This document shows, piece after piece, positions 1-6,987 of a DNA stretch of 64,000 nt. Every line of letters begins with the position of its first letter. Within the stretch, counting starts at the first letter, position 1. The notes below the pieces were generated by a model. That model was not told the origin of the DNA. It made no database searches and saw nothing but the letters and a program-made list of their open reading frames with translations. The stretch is from a virus: positions 16,933-80,932 of IMG/VR virus record IMGVR_UViG_3300045789_000711; one strand, written 5' to 3'. Position numbers and translations under genes: made by a program.

Positions 1-131
1 CTTATATCGTGGTCACTCATAAGGGCATAGAGATTGAGCTTGGTGGCTTTGGTACGGATAGAGCGCCACTGAATGATGCTACGTTCTCGCTATTTATGTT
101 TAACGCGTTACTGAGTGAGGTAGCAGCATAA
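1..131 (+). CDS. Hypothetical protein, 3' end only
   Basis: An open frame enters from the left edge (codons in phase with base 3) and ends at TAA 129-131. At least 42 residues are visible, ending FNALLSEVAA. The stop overlaps the ATG of the next gene (TAATG), which suggests translational coupling in one operon. No family is recognised from this fragment. Confidence 0.6.
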   Translation, partial: YIVVTHKGIEIELGGFGTDRAPLNDATFSLFMFNALLSEVAA

Positions 132-583
132 TGAAGTATATGGACGACGTAAGTGTGGACTCGTTTGTTATCTTGCATTACCAAGGCCGCTATCTACTGT
201 ATTCGCTAGATAATGGTAAGCCTGCAGTAAGTAGTTCATTTACCGTTAAGCGCCTTACTGAGTACCTTATTGATATTCAAGACGTGGAAGATGATGAAGA
301 CCGTATAGCGTTGATCGATGAGTGTATTGATAAGGCTACTCGTGATGGTGTGTTTGGTACGGATAAAGACCTTAAAGAATGCATTAGTCTTAATACTGTG
401 GGTATTGATGATGAGCCTATGGCCTATGAGCAGTTCATAACGGTTTACTTTCAAAAGGGCGCTAAAGGTATCTATCGGTGTGAGCATTGTAACGAAGTGG
501 TAAAGGTGTCTGATGATGTAGAGTCATTCGCTGGTAATGGGGGAACGTTAATGGCCTCTGCATTTTGTTTTAGTTGTTCTTAA
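131..583 (+). CDS. Hypothetical protein with C-terminal zinc ribbon
   Basis: 150 aa. The body is acidic and has no recognised fold. Near the C-terminus two CxxC pairs, CEHC (about residues 116-119) and CFSC (about 146-149), form a plausible four-cysteine zinc ribbon. It starts inside the stop of the upstream frame, so it is probably the last gene of that operon. Possibly a small early accessory protein; the function is unknown. Confidence 0.7.
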   Translation: MKYMDDVSVDSFVILHYQGRYLLYSLDNGKPAVSSSFTVKRLTEYLIDIQDVEDDEDRIALIDECIDKATRDGVFGTDKDLKECISLNTVGIDDEPMAYEQFITVYFQKGAKGIYRCEHCNEVVKVSDDVESFAGNGGTLMASAFCFSCS

Positions 584-595
584 TTTTATTCTTTA

Positions 596-607
596 ATATC
601 CTAACAA
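596..607 (+). promoter_or_regulatory. ACATCCTAACAA-type site upstream of 630
   Basis: ATATCCTAACAA, 11 of 12 matches to the consensus that recurs in this window. It lies 22 bp before the next start codon and directly after TTTAAT, an AT-rich run that could serve as a -10. Seen in sequence; the regulatory role is inferred from recurrence. Confidence 0.5.
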
Positions 608-629
608 CGTTTTAATAAGAGACTTAATC

Positions 630-878
630 ATGAACCTATTTAAAAACAAAGTTACAAAGATGCCACGTTCTAAAGCTGAATTAGATGCACAGATAGAAAA
701 GCTAGGAATAGATGTAAAGCGTAAGTTCCTAAGTGAGCTGTCTAAAGGTTCACTGGGTAGAGCTAATGTGACTGCTGGTATTAACGATATGTGGGTAGCA
801 GCAAGGCTTAATGTTCTATTGCTTAATCCCGCTTACCTGATAGCAGTTAAAGAGTCTGAGAGCGTAGAGCATGTTTGA
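630..878 (+). CDS. Hypothetical protein
   Basis: 82 aa, basic N-terminus (MNLFKNKVTKMPRSKAEL) followed by a mostly helical body. First gene after a recurrent 12-bp regulatory-like site, and overlapping the nuclease gene downstream by 8 bp. Probably the first gene of an operon with the VRR-NUC gene. An internal ATG at codon 11 (MPRSKAELDAQ) is an alternative start. No family recognised. Confidence 0.6.
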   Translation: MNLFKNKVTKMPRSKAELDAQIEKLGIDVKRKFLSELSKGSLGRANVTAGINDMWVAARLNVLLLNPAYLIAVKESESVEHV

Positions 879-1578
879 TAGCAAGTTCTTAGCAGATAGA
901 GCGGCTAAACAAAGTGAATGGGCTAAGAAAGGGGTTAAGTCTGGTTCCGGTAGACCGTTTGCTGCTATTGAAGTCTTCCCAAGCAAGCCAAGCCGTCCAT
1001 TGTCTGTTGCTGGTGGCTTTGGTGGTAACGGTAAATTAAAAGGCTCTACTGCTGGCGGCTTTAATGTAAACACCAAGCCCGTTGGTTCGCCTCACTCTAT
1101 TGCATTGGCAATATTGGCTAACAATCCTGAGTTAAGGACTGGCGGCATGTATAAGGGCCGTAAGATTAACGCTAGTCACGAACACTGGGAACAAGTGATG
1201 GTGTTCGACTGGCTGTACCGTGTTATGGCTGAGTATTACGACGACTTTGCAGCGGTGCCTATGGGCGGCTTGCGCAACAAGAAGACGGCCAGTGACCTAT
1301 TTGCTGAGGGGGCTAAGTCAGGCTATCCCGATATTACGGGGGATGTGCCAAAGGGTAAGTATCACGGCTTGTTCATCGAATTGAAGTACGGCAAGAACAA
1401 GCCAAGCGATAACCAAATAGAAGCGCTTAACCGTAAGACTGAGCGCTGCTACTTCGCTGCAGTGTGCTATGGCCACGAAGAGGCGATTGAGGTTATTACA
1501 GAATACTTAGCCCTTACTGCTGGTGGCTCTATGGTGTGGGATAAAAACGTTGGTCTATGGGAGCGTGTTAATGATTAA
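871..1578 (+). CDS. VRR-NUC domain nuclease
   Basis: 235 aa. Residues about 103-215 match the VRR-NUC (PD-(D/E)xK superfamily) pattern: HWEQ near 105-108, the glycine/arginine patch MGGLRN near 131-136, then GYPDI with D154, IELKYGK with E170 and K172, and Q182 downstream. VRR-NUC enzymes are structure-specific or single-strand-acting DNA nucleases, common in phage replication and recombination modules. Residues 1-100 are low-complexity and glycine-rich, unlike a standalone phage VRR-NUC, so there is an extra N-terminal extension. The gene overlaps its upstream neighbour by 8 bp and the next gene by 8 bp. Family call is confident; substrate is unknown. Confidence 0.85.
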   Translation: MFDSKFLADRAAKQSEWAKKGVKSGSGRPFAAIEVFPSKPSRPLSVAGGFGGNGKLKGSTAGGFNVNTKPVGSPHSIALAILANNPELRTGGMYKGRKINASHEHWEQVMVFDWLYRVMAEYYDDFAAVPMGGLRNKKTASDLFAEGAKSGYPDITGDVPKGKYHGLFIELKYGKNKPSDNQIEALNRKTERCYFAAVCYGHEEAIEVITEYLALTAGGSMVWDKNVGLWERVND

Positions 1579-2290
1579 GTCTGTGGGTGATTTAATTAAG
1601 CGCTTAAGGCTGGAAGCGTCCGAGCTGGAAGAGTGCGGAAGCGTAGACCTTGCGTGTGGTATCTCTGCTGCAGTGCGCGTTATATCCGACGAACTAGGCC
1701 CGTTTGACGCGATAGGCGGCGATGTGGCCAGCGATGAGCCACCAGCAATAGACCACGCGCTAATCGATGAGTTAACCGCTCTAAAGGCTGAGAATGCCAC
1801 TCTAAAGGCCCAAAGTGCCGCCGTTATGGCCCAAAGTGCCACCATTGAGGCTGAATATGCCGCCTTGGTGGTTCGCCATGGTCATTTAATGTCATGTGCC
1901 GGAGCCGTTGAAGAGGGGCGTCAGGCGATGGTTGAGGCTGCTCATACTCACATGATGAGCCTACCTGTTTATTCAGATGTTCAGAAATTGGCTACCAAGA
2001 TTGAGGCTGATATACGGCTACTGCCAATGTGCAAGACGTGTCGCGGCTCTGGTGTCGTTAAGCCAATGTTTCATGAGTTTGAATGTGATAGGTGCGTTGG
2101 ATCAGGTTGTGACTTGTCGGAGCCGTTGGAATTGATAGTCGGTCAGCAAAAGCTTATCGGTGAGGCAAAGGCTATACAGGCCGTGATGTTGAAGCATATC
2201 TACACGCACGGAATTTCACAGGCTGAGAAAGAGGCCATGAGTGTGACTGAGTTTTACCGTGGGTCTAAAACCAATATGAGGGGTGATTGA
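1571..2290 (+). CDS. Coiled-coil protein with DnaJ-like zinc finger
   Basis: 239 aa from ATG 1571, which overlaps the end of the nuclease gene; a longer frame opens at 1523 but would overlap more and has no better start. Residues about 55-100 are an alanine/leucine-rich coiled coil (LKAENATLKAQ). Two CxxCxGxG-type motifs, CKTCRGSG and CDRCVGSG, form a DnaJ-like cysteine-rich zinc centre at about 153-180. Such zinc centres bind peptides or nucleic acid in DnaJ. Similar small phage early proteins exist, but none can be named with certainty. Confidence 0.65.
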   Translation: MIKSVGDLIKRLRLEASELEECGSVDLACGISAAVRVISDELGPFDAIGGDVASDEPPAIDHALIDELTALKAENATLKAQSAAVMAQSATIEAEYAALVVRHGHLMSCAGAVEEGRQAMVEAAHTHMMSLPVYSDVQKLATKIEADIRLLPMCKTCRGSGVVKPMFHEFECDRCVGSGCDLSEPLELIVGQQKLIGEAKAIQAVMLKHIYTHGISQAEKEAMSVTEFYRGSKTNMRGD

Positions 2291-2361
2291 TGCGTAAGCG
2301 ATTCATGGCGAAAAGACGGGCGTTGTGTAAGTCGCGCCGCAAAATAGGCTTTTACAGTTGA
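2290..2361 (+). CDS. Tiny arginine/lysine-rich peptide
   Basis: A 23-codon frame starts at ATG 2290, inside the TGA of the upstream gene (TGATG), and ends at TGA 2361. Eleven of 23 residues are Arg or Lys (begins MRKRFMAKRRALCKSRRK). The stop/start overlap supports coupled translation, and an AT-rich hairpin follows 15 bp later. It could be a nucleic-acid-binding peptide, or a chance frame; it is below usual gene-calling size. Confidence 0.35.
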   Translation: MRKRFMAKRRALCKSRRKIGFYS

Positions 2362-2375
2362 TACAGGCAATAAAT

Positions 2376-2420
2376 AAACAACTTAACAAAATTAGAGAAG
2401 AAAGTTTTGTTAGGTTGTTT
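2376..2420 (+). terminator. AT-rich hairpin, terminator or operator
   Basis: Inverted repeat AAACAACTTAACAAAA (2376-2391) and TTTTGTTAGGTTGTTT (2405-2420), 15 of 16 paired, 13-nt loop, followed by TTTCC. The right arm contains TTGTTAGG, the core of the recurrent site, so it may double as an operator for the gene at 2465. Confidence 0.45.
2407..2418 (-). promoter_or_regulatory. ACATCCTAACAA-type site upstream of 2465
   Basis: TTGTTAGGTTGT on the plus strand, 11 of 12 matches to the reverse complement of the consensus, 46 bp before the GTG start at 2465. It sits in the right arm of the hairpin at 2376-2420. Confidence 0.4.
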
Positions 2421-2464
2421 TTTCCGATGTAAGATGTAGTCACATATTTAATAAAGGTGTTTCC

Positions 2465-3040
2465 GTGGCTACATTATCACACATAATCAAAAGCATTGAC
2501 CTCGGTCATGGCGACCTCGTGCTAACCCGCAACTATCCAACACGCAAGATGGCAGGCGGCAACGCTTTGTTGAGCCATAAACATGTGCTTGCTAAATACT
2601 GCGATGAAGTCGATGCGTTTGTTGTTGTTTATGGGATCCAGCATAAGGCCATGGACTCGCTGCAGAGTAAGGGGCTGTTGATTAAGCGGGACTTTGATAG
2701 TTATGGCTTGCATGAGTGCTATGAGCTGGCCGAACACCCGCGCTACGATGATTTAGTTGCAAGAGGCTGTAAGTTCGAGTTGGACTATCCCGCGACATAC
2801 GTTAATGTCAGCATGATTGATGGCATGGCTGGTAAGTACGGCTACAGGCTTAAGTCGCTTAGAGCTATCAAGGCTTTCAAGCTTGAGCCGGACGGAACAA
2901 ATCCAAAGGCGAAAGAGCTAAAAAACCCTTATATCCACGGCATCTATCGCATATCAGATCTTGATTACGTTGGTTGGGTAAAGATGATTACTGAAACATT
3001 AAAACGAGAGGGTGTTATTCGTGAAAAATCCAGCAAGTGA
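2465..3040 (+). CDS. Hypothetical phage protein
   Basis: 191 aa from GTG 2465, with TAAAGGTG as a ribosome binding site about 8 bases upstream. Mixed alpha/beta composition with no transmembrane segment or cysteine cluster, and a basic C-terminus (LKREGVIREKSSK). First gene after the hairpin and recurrent site, so it likely opens an operon running to 3869. No family recognised. Confidence 0.65.
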   Translation: MATLSHIIKSIDLGHGDLVLTRNYPTRKMAGGNALLSHKHVLAKYCDEVDAFVVVYGIQHKAMDSLQSKGLLIKRDFDSYGLHECYELAEHPRYDDLVARGCKFELDYPATYVNVSMIDGMAGKYGYRLKSLRAIKAFKLEPDGTNPKAKELKNPYIHGIYRISDLDYVGWVKMITETLKREGVIREKSSK

Positions 3041-3392
3041 TTCTGAGTCAGCAAGGCGTCAACGTGCGATGCGCGTTCGTGATAAGGCTCGTGGTATTAA
3101 GGGGCTAAAACTTCGCTGTACGACTGGGGAAAGCGCGCTTATTGATAATGTAAGCTTGGCTATGTCTCTTAAGCGTTCAGAAGCTTGTATGACGTTATTC
3201 TTTAATGAAGCCGAACGTCTAGGTATTGACACGTCACAGGTAAAGCCTGCAGCGGCAACCATTAGAACACCTAAAAATTCACCTGCACTAACGATACTCA
3301 ATGAGCTATCGGAAGAGCTAGGCTTACCCGTATCAACGGTATTGCTGAATGCATTATCTGAATACAAATCTTTATGTCAAAAAACATCCTAA
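3021..3392 (+). CDS. Small basic protein, possible RHH-type DNA binder
   Basis: About 123 aa from GTG 3021 (GAGAGGG lies 8-14 bases upstream); a GTG at 3012 is the alternative. The basic N-terminus (ARRQRAMRVRDKARG) is followed by LKLRCTTGESALIDNV and MSLKRSEACMTLFFNEAE, a strand plus two helices spaced as in ribbon-helix-helix proteins. The start lies inside the end of the upstream gene. DNA binding is inferred from composition, not established. Confidence 0.55.
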   Translation: MKNPASDSESARRQRAMRVRDKARGIKGLKLRCTTGESALIDNVSLAMSLKRSEACMTLFFNEAERLGIDTSQVKPAAATIRTPKNSPALTILNELSEELGLPVSTVLLNALSEYKSLCQKTS

Positions 3393-3395
3393 CAT
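3384..3395 (+). promoter_or_regulatory. ACATCCTAACAA-type site upstream of 3419
   Basis: ACATCCTAACAT, 11 of 12 matches, overlapping the stop of the upstream gene and 23 bp before ATG 3419. It suggests a separate promoter for the two small genes that follow. Confidence 0.5.
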
Positions 3396-3418
3396 CGTAC
3401 TAAAAGGAAAACTTAAAA

Positions 3419-3676
3419 ATGTCAGAACGTGACCAAAACTTAGCGCCACTATGTACTATTGATGATGCTCGCAACCTTGCTAGCTACTTCATTGGCCAAT
3501 ACTTGCAGATGTGCCGTGCTGTGACCAATGATGATGCATTGAAGTGTATTGAAGTCTTAGTAAGTGAGACTGCGCGCGTTAAGAGTGGTGTTGAAGAGTT
3601 GATAGCGAAAGCTACCCAAGAAGCGGCCAGCGCTAAAGAGGCTATCCCTGAATTAATTCGCGCCCCGCAGGCGTAG
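3419..3676 (+). CDS. Small hypothetical protein
   Basis: 85 aa, mostly helical and acidic, rich in alanine and glutamate towards the end (KATQEAASAKEAIPEL). AAAAGGAAAA supplies a ribosome binding site. It is followed at 2 bp by a small zinc-finger gene and then a strong terminator, so the pair forms the end of a short unit. No family recognised. Confidence 0.6.
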   Translation: MSERDQNLAPLCTIDDARNLASYFIGQYLQMCRAVTNDDALKCIEVLVSETARVKSGVEELIAKATQEAASAKEAIPELIRAPQA

Positions 3677-3677
3677 T

Positions 3678-3869
3678 ATGGATAGTAAGGGTAAGCGGTA
3701 CAAAGAGTGTGTTAATCCTTGCTGTAATACCATTGGCGCTAACTCTGCTGAGTTGCTTATGTTCCCAGCGGTGTATTACTGCCAAGACTGCGCCAAGCTT
3801 AGGAATGACGAGAGCTTGCGGTATAACAAAAAAGCGACGTGTATCGTAAAACCTAATCAAGTGAAATAA
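3678..3869 (+). CDS. Small cysteine-rich (zinc-binding) protein
   Basis: 63 aa. Cysteines occur as CVNPCC (about 11-16) and YYCQDC (about 34-39), a plausible zinc knuckle, in an otherwise basic protein. It starts 1 bp after the stop of the upstream gene and ends at the bidirectional terminator. Possibly a DnaK-suppressor-like or regulatory small phage protein; the assignment is open. Confidence 0.6.
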   Translation: MDSKGKRYKECVNPCCNTIGANSAELLMFPAVYYCQDCAKLRNDESLRYNKKATCIVKPNQVK

Positions 3870-3900
3870 AAAAAGGCCTGCAATTTAGCAGGCCTTTTTT
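3869..3900. terminator. Bidirectional rho-independent terminator
   Basis: Stem AAAAAAGGCCTGC / GCAGGCCTTTTTT (3869-3881 and 3888-3900), perfect pairing, loop AATTTA. A runs on one side and T runs on the other serve both the plus-strand unit ending at 3869 and the minus-strand par unit ending at 3902. Confidence 0.9.
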
Positions 3901-3901
3901 A

Positions 3902-4276
3902 TTACTGTCCTAAAGTGGGGATAACCGCTTTAGGTTTAGCTTGTACGGGTTCCGGTGCTGGTACAGGTTCCGGTTTATCTGCCTTGGCGGCTGGTTTTCC
4001 GGTACTGGCCTGCTCGATACCTATGCTCGCGGGAGCCAGAACGGAAATCAGCTTATTGCGCTTTTCAATGGCTGATAGGCTGTTAAAGCTAGGGTCTGCA
4101 TCAAGCATTTTAATGACGTCAGTAAAGCCCGTCTCTTTCATGATGAAGCCTACCGATAGGCAGTCACCAACAAATGTGCTTTTGCCATAGGCACCTTTGG
4201 CATGAGCATCAATGAAACGCGCCTCTGCGGCCCCGTGTTCACTCTTTGCTGTGTAGCGTATTTCCTTTTCTGACAT
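3902..4276 (-). CDS. parR: ParR-like centromere-binding adaptor
   Basis: 124 aa, 6 bp downstream of the ParM-like ATPase gene, the position of ParR (StbB) in type II partition operons. Residues about 15-70 contain RFIDAHAKGAYGKSTFVGD followed by LSVGFIMKETGFTDVI, which fits the RHH strand-helix-helix core of ParR. The C-terminal 35 residues are rich in proline, alanine and lysine, as expected for a flexible tail that contacts the filament. Sequence similarity to any one ParR is weak, so the call rests mainly on context and length. It would bind repeats upstream of parM and link them to the filament. Confidence 0.65.
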   Translation of the reverse strand: MSEKEIRYTAKSEHGAAEARFIDAHAKGAYGKSTFVGDCLSVGFIMKETGFTDVIKMLDADPSFNSLSAIEKRNKLISVLAPASIGIEQASTGKPAAKADKPEPVPAPEPVQAKPKAVIPTLGQ

Positions 4277-4282
4277 AACTAA

Positions 4283-5338
4283 TTAAACCTTTTGAGTATG
4301 TAGTAGTTTGCGAACGCCGCGAACGATGGCCATTTCTGGCTGTTCCGGTATGTCGATAGTGTGGAACCAAGCTTGTGCGTGTTCTTGTAGCCAGTTAGCG
4401 CCGCCGCCAACAAACACTATGCGGGTTAACGTGCTTAGGTTTGAGTCTGTTAGCTTCATCATATCGCTGTAAACAAGGTCAGCAAGGTATTGAGCGGCCT
4501 CGTTAACCAAGTCTGACACGTCTATACGCGCCTTTACGGCACTTTCTTTGTTACTGGTAGATCCAATATAGCCTAAATCGATAATGATTCGCAGATCTGA
4601 GTTTGAGAGCGCCTTGGTTGCGCCTAGGCCCAGTCTGTCAGCATTGCGATTAAGTAGCGTCTTGAAGTGTTCAAACATCTTGTGTACGCCGTTCTCACTC
4701 GTTGCGTAGTCGATAACTTCAAAGCCGCGACCAATAATCGCTAAATCATTTGAGAACTGGCCAAGGTCAATCACCAGCGTCTTAATGTCGTGTTCGTATT
4801 CTTCGTTAAATGAGCCGTTATCATCAATGGCCACGTAGACGTAAGCGGGTATGGCTTCTGGGAATACTAATATCTTATTAAGTATCGGCGCTGCAGTGGT
4901 GCCGTTGTAGCTGGTCACTGGTGAGTTAAGTGAAGCTTTCTTCTTTTCGATAAGGTCGGTATTGATTGGTGACTGACTATCGCCTTTGTTGTAGTAGTGG
5001 CTTGTCGGTACCGTGCAACCAATAATGATTTGTTGGCCATCAAGTCCGGCGTTGGCCAGTGTGTTGTTTACCAGTACGCGGTTAGCTTCTGATACTTGGT
5101 ATTCACGGTAGCAAGTATCTTCTGGGTTAGATGATGCGTGTCGAACCGTATAAGCGTTGCCGCTTTCACATACCCAAGCTGAATCGCTGATACCTGATAA
5201 GTCCATTAGTGCGCCTTTTTCGATGATAGACGGGTTATGGCCCTCGATAAGTGTGCCGTCTGGATCCAAAAATGAGTAAGCAATGTTTCCGGATCCATCA
5301 TCAATTGCGACTAAAGGTATAAAATTTTCGTTGTTCAT
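4283..5338 (-). CDS. parM: ParM/StbA-like actin-family segregation ATPase
   Basis: 351 aa (R1 ParM is about 320). Actin-fold nucleotide motifs are in order: phosphate 1 AIDDGSGNI (11-19), phosphate 2 VIDLGQFSNDLA (189-200) and the adenosine motif VFVGGGAN (308-315). Also PTSHYYNKGD and IEKKKASL align with the ParM pattern PLTEYYD and IERKKANF. ParM polymers push plasmid copies apart during type II partition. The phosphate 2 loop DLGQFSND departs from the DLGGTTLD of R1 ParM. It is the first gene of a two-gene operon and diverges from the terminase unit. It is one of two partition systems on this element. Confidence 0.88.
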   Translation of the reverse strand: MNNENFIPLVAIDDGSGNIAYSFLDPDGTLIEGHNPSIIEKGALMDLSGISDSAWVCESGNAYTVRHASSNPEDTCYREYQVSEANRVLVNNTLANAGLDGQQIIIGCTVPTSHYYNKGDSQSPINTDLIEKKKASLNSPVTSYNGTTAAPILNKILVFPEAIPAYVYVAIDDNGSFNEEYEHDIKTLVIDLGQFSNDLAIIGRGFEVIDYATSENGVHKMFEHFKTLLNRNADRLGLGATKALSNSDLRIIIDLGYIGSTSNKESAVKARIDVSDLVNEAAQYLADLVYSDMMKLTDSNLSTLTRIVFVGGGANWLQEHAQAWFHTIDIPEQPEMAIVRGVRKLLHTQKV

Positions 5339-5392
5339 ATATAAATCCCCGATTATTAATAAATGCCAAAAAGCGCGTATAAGTTACCATAA

Positions 5393-5404
5393 ACACCCTA
5401 ACAA
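5393..5404 (+). promoter_or_regulatory. ACATCCTAACAA-type site upstream of parM
   Basis: ACACCCTAACAA, 11 of 12 matches, 55 bp upstream of the parM start on the minus strand, in the 294-bp intergenic region between parM and the terminase gene. Confidence 0.45.
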
Positions 5405-5488
5405 TAAACCATAAATACGCTAGTTTTGTGCGTATTTGTTCTGTTTAGCTGTTATTTGATCAGTCGCCTGCCTTGTTAATGTCATTTA

Positions 5489-5532
5489 TCTGCCTGTAAC
5501 CTGCTTACAACTCGCTTAAAACCTGCTTATTA
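5489..5532 (+). repeat. Four 11-bp direct repeats, candidate parC centromere
   Basis: Consecutive 11-mers TCTGCCTGTAA, CCTGCTTACAA, CTCGCTTAAAA and CCTGCTTATTA share the pattern CTGCTTANAA. Type II centromeres such as R1 parC are built of 11-bp direct repeats around the parM promoter. These lie 150-190 bp upstream of parM. The repeats are degenerate, so this is a candidate only. Confidence 0.45.
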
Positions 5533-5619
5533 GTGCGGTGGTTAACTGGATCCACAAATCGTGTGATAACCCATTTCCTTTATGCGTTGCGCTCGCTTCT
5601 AATGTACGATAAGCCCAAT

Positions 5620-5631
5620 TTGTTAGGATGT
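5620..5631 (-). promoter_or_regulatory. ACATCCTAACAA-type site upstream of terminase
   Basis: TTGTTAGGATGT on the plus strand, a perfect 12 of 12 match to the reverse complement of the consensus. It is 25 bp before the preferred ATG of the small terminase gene and would control the packaging operon if it is an operator. Confidence 0.55.
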
Positions 5632-5656
5632 AGTGGATCGGGTAAGAGCAAACAAG

Positions 5657-6985
5657 ATGTCTAGCAGTTCAAAAGATTCTATTGATATTGACTGGTGTAC
5701 GCACCGAGAAGACTTTGTGGTTAACCATGCCCCAAGTGGTACCAGTGCAAGAAAGTATCTATCGGAACAAGGGCTTAACATCAATACAGGCCGTAAGCAG
5801 TTTGCAGCTATCGCCAAGCTTGAGGGTGATGGCTTGTCTTATGATGCCATTCGTAAAGCGCTATTTAGCAAGGCACCAGTCAAGGTTAAAAGTGGATCCA
5901 AGAGTGGATCTAAAAGTGGATCCAAGAGTGGATCTAAAAGTGGATCCAAGAGTGGATCCATAAAAGTGGATCCACCCGCTAGTAAGAATGCTAGATCCAA
6001 AACAACAAAGAAAAAACCCATAAAAAACAAAGATGTTACCGAGGGGAAAACAGAGCGAACACCCGTCACGGAAAAGAAAAAAACCAAAACAACGAAACGG
6101 TTAACAAGTTCGTTACAACAAGTGTTCATTGACCGTTCGAGTGATATGCAAGCTGTGAATAGTGGCCGCTTCGCTGCAGGTAACACGGCGGCGGTTAAGA
6201 CGGGTGCTTATATGAACTTGGTTCACGCACAAAGTGACATCGTTGAAACGGTATTGAATTGCCGTCTAGGTGATGTATCGGGCCTCGTTAAGCTTTCGGA
6301 AATTCGTTACATCCAAATGGAACGCTTGCTTGTTGATAGGTTGGTCACTATTGAGCAACGCGCGCTTGAGGGTAACTTACCGCGTGACCACAACAACGAA
6401 GTCATTAGTAAGGAGGATTTGGTTAGAGAGGCCTATTGGGGGTCGTCTTCTGTCTTAACGGGTTTGCTTGGCACGTTGACGATGGCCCATACCCAAGCCA
6501 GTAAAGCCGAAGTTGATAATGAAATCAAAATGGGCCGCTACTTAAAGGAAAAAGCAGATCGCGAGTTCCTTATCAGTTTATCCCAAGAGCGTGAAGCCAA
6601 TGAAGATATGACCGCGCTAGAAATGGCGAGGCGCATTGAGGCTTATGGCTTGTCGCCATCCCCAATAATTACAGCCGAAGCGCTGAAAGAAATCGAATTG
6701 ATGCGTCCTAAAGTCGATACGTCCGGCATTAGTGAAGAAGAGCTTGATGCCAAAGTTGAAAGCTACATGCAAAAAGTTAAAACCGATGTTGATGCTATGT
6801 CTTCGCGTCGTGGAATATTGGAAGAGCTTATGCTGCAGAGTAAGGCTGAACTTGAGGCTGGCGGCTTAGACGAAGAGGATTTCCAAAGTACAGCGTATTC
6901 CGGTTTGGAATATGACGAGAGTGAAGATGTTGAGTTTAGCGGGATAGATAGCGACGACATCGATAACGACGAGTGGAGTGATTAA
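5657..6985 (+). CDS. Terminase small subunit (PacA-like) with SGSK repeat linker
   Basis: About 442 aa from ATG 5657; GTG 5633 is possible but would start almost inside the upstream 12-bp site. Residues about 8-65 resemble a terminase small-subunit helix-turn-helix (GTSARKYLSEQGLN), followed by an (SGSK)n linker, a Lys-rich stretch, a central helical domain and an acidic tail ending in DDIDNDEWSD. It sits 2 bp before the large subunit. The small subunit recognises the packaging start site. At over 440 residues it is long for a small terminase, comparable with P1 PacA. The repeat DNA inside the gene carries evenly spaced GATC sites, described separately. Confidence 0.75.
   Translation: MSSSSKDSIDIDWCTHREDFVVNHAPSGTSARKYLSEQGLNINTGRKQFAAIAKLEGDGLSYDAIRKALFSKAPVKVKSGSKSGSKSGSKSGSKSGSKSGSIKVDPPASKNARSKTTKKKPIKNKDVTEGKTERTPVTEKKKTKTTKRLTSSLQQVFIDRSSDMQAVNSGRFAAGNTAAVKTGAYMNLVHAQSDIVETVLNCRLGDVSGLVKLSEIRYIQMERLLVDRLVTIEQRALEGNLPRDHNNEVISKEDLVREAYWGSSSVLTGLLGTLTMAHTQASKAEVDNEIKMGRYLKEKADREFLISLSQEREANEDMTALEMARRIEAYGLSPSPIITAEALKEIELMRPKVDTSGISEEELDAKVESYMQKVKTDVDAMSSRRGILEELMLQSKAELEAGGLDEEDFQSTAYSGLEYDESEDVEFSGIDSDDIDNDEWSD
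5889..5975 (+). repeat. 12-bp GTGGATCY array inside terS, candidate pac site
   Basis: GTGGATCC or GTGGATCT occurs seven times, with GATC at 5895, 5907, 5919, 5931, 5943, 5955 and 5969, plus another at 5994. Spacing is 12 bp except the last intervals. It encodes Ser-Gly-Ser-Lys repeats. In phage P1 the pac site lies inside pacA and holds seven GATC-containing hexamers whose Dam methylation gates cleavage. The analogy is inferred. Confidence 0.55.
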
Positions 6986-6987
6986 TC

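Noticed and set aside
236-487. Minus-strand frame opposite 131-583
   Set aside because: Lies wholly within a plausible plus-strand gene with better start and zinc motif.
5839-6186. Minus-strand and alternative plus-strand frames with LDPLLDPLL or VDPRVDL repeats
   Set aside because: Shadows of the SGSK repeat in the terminase gene.
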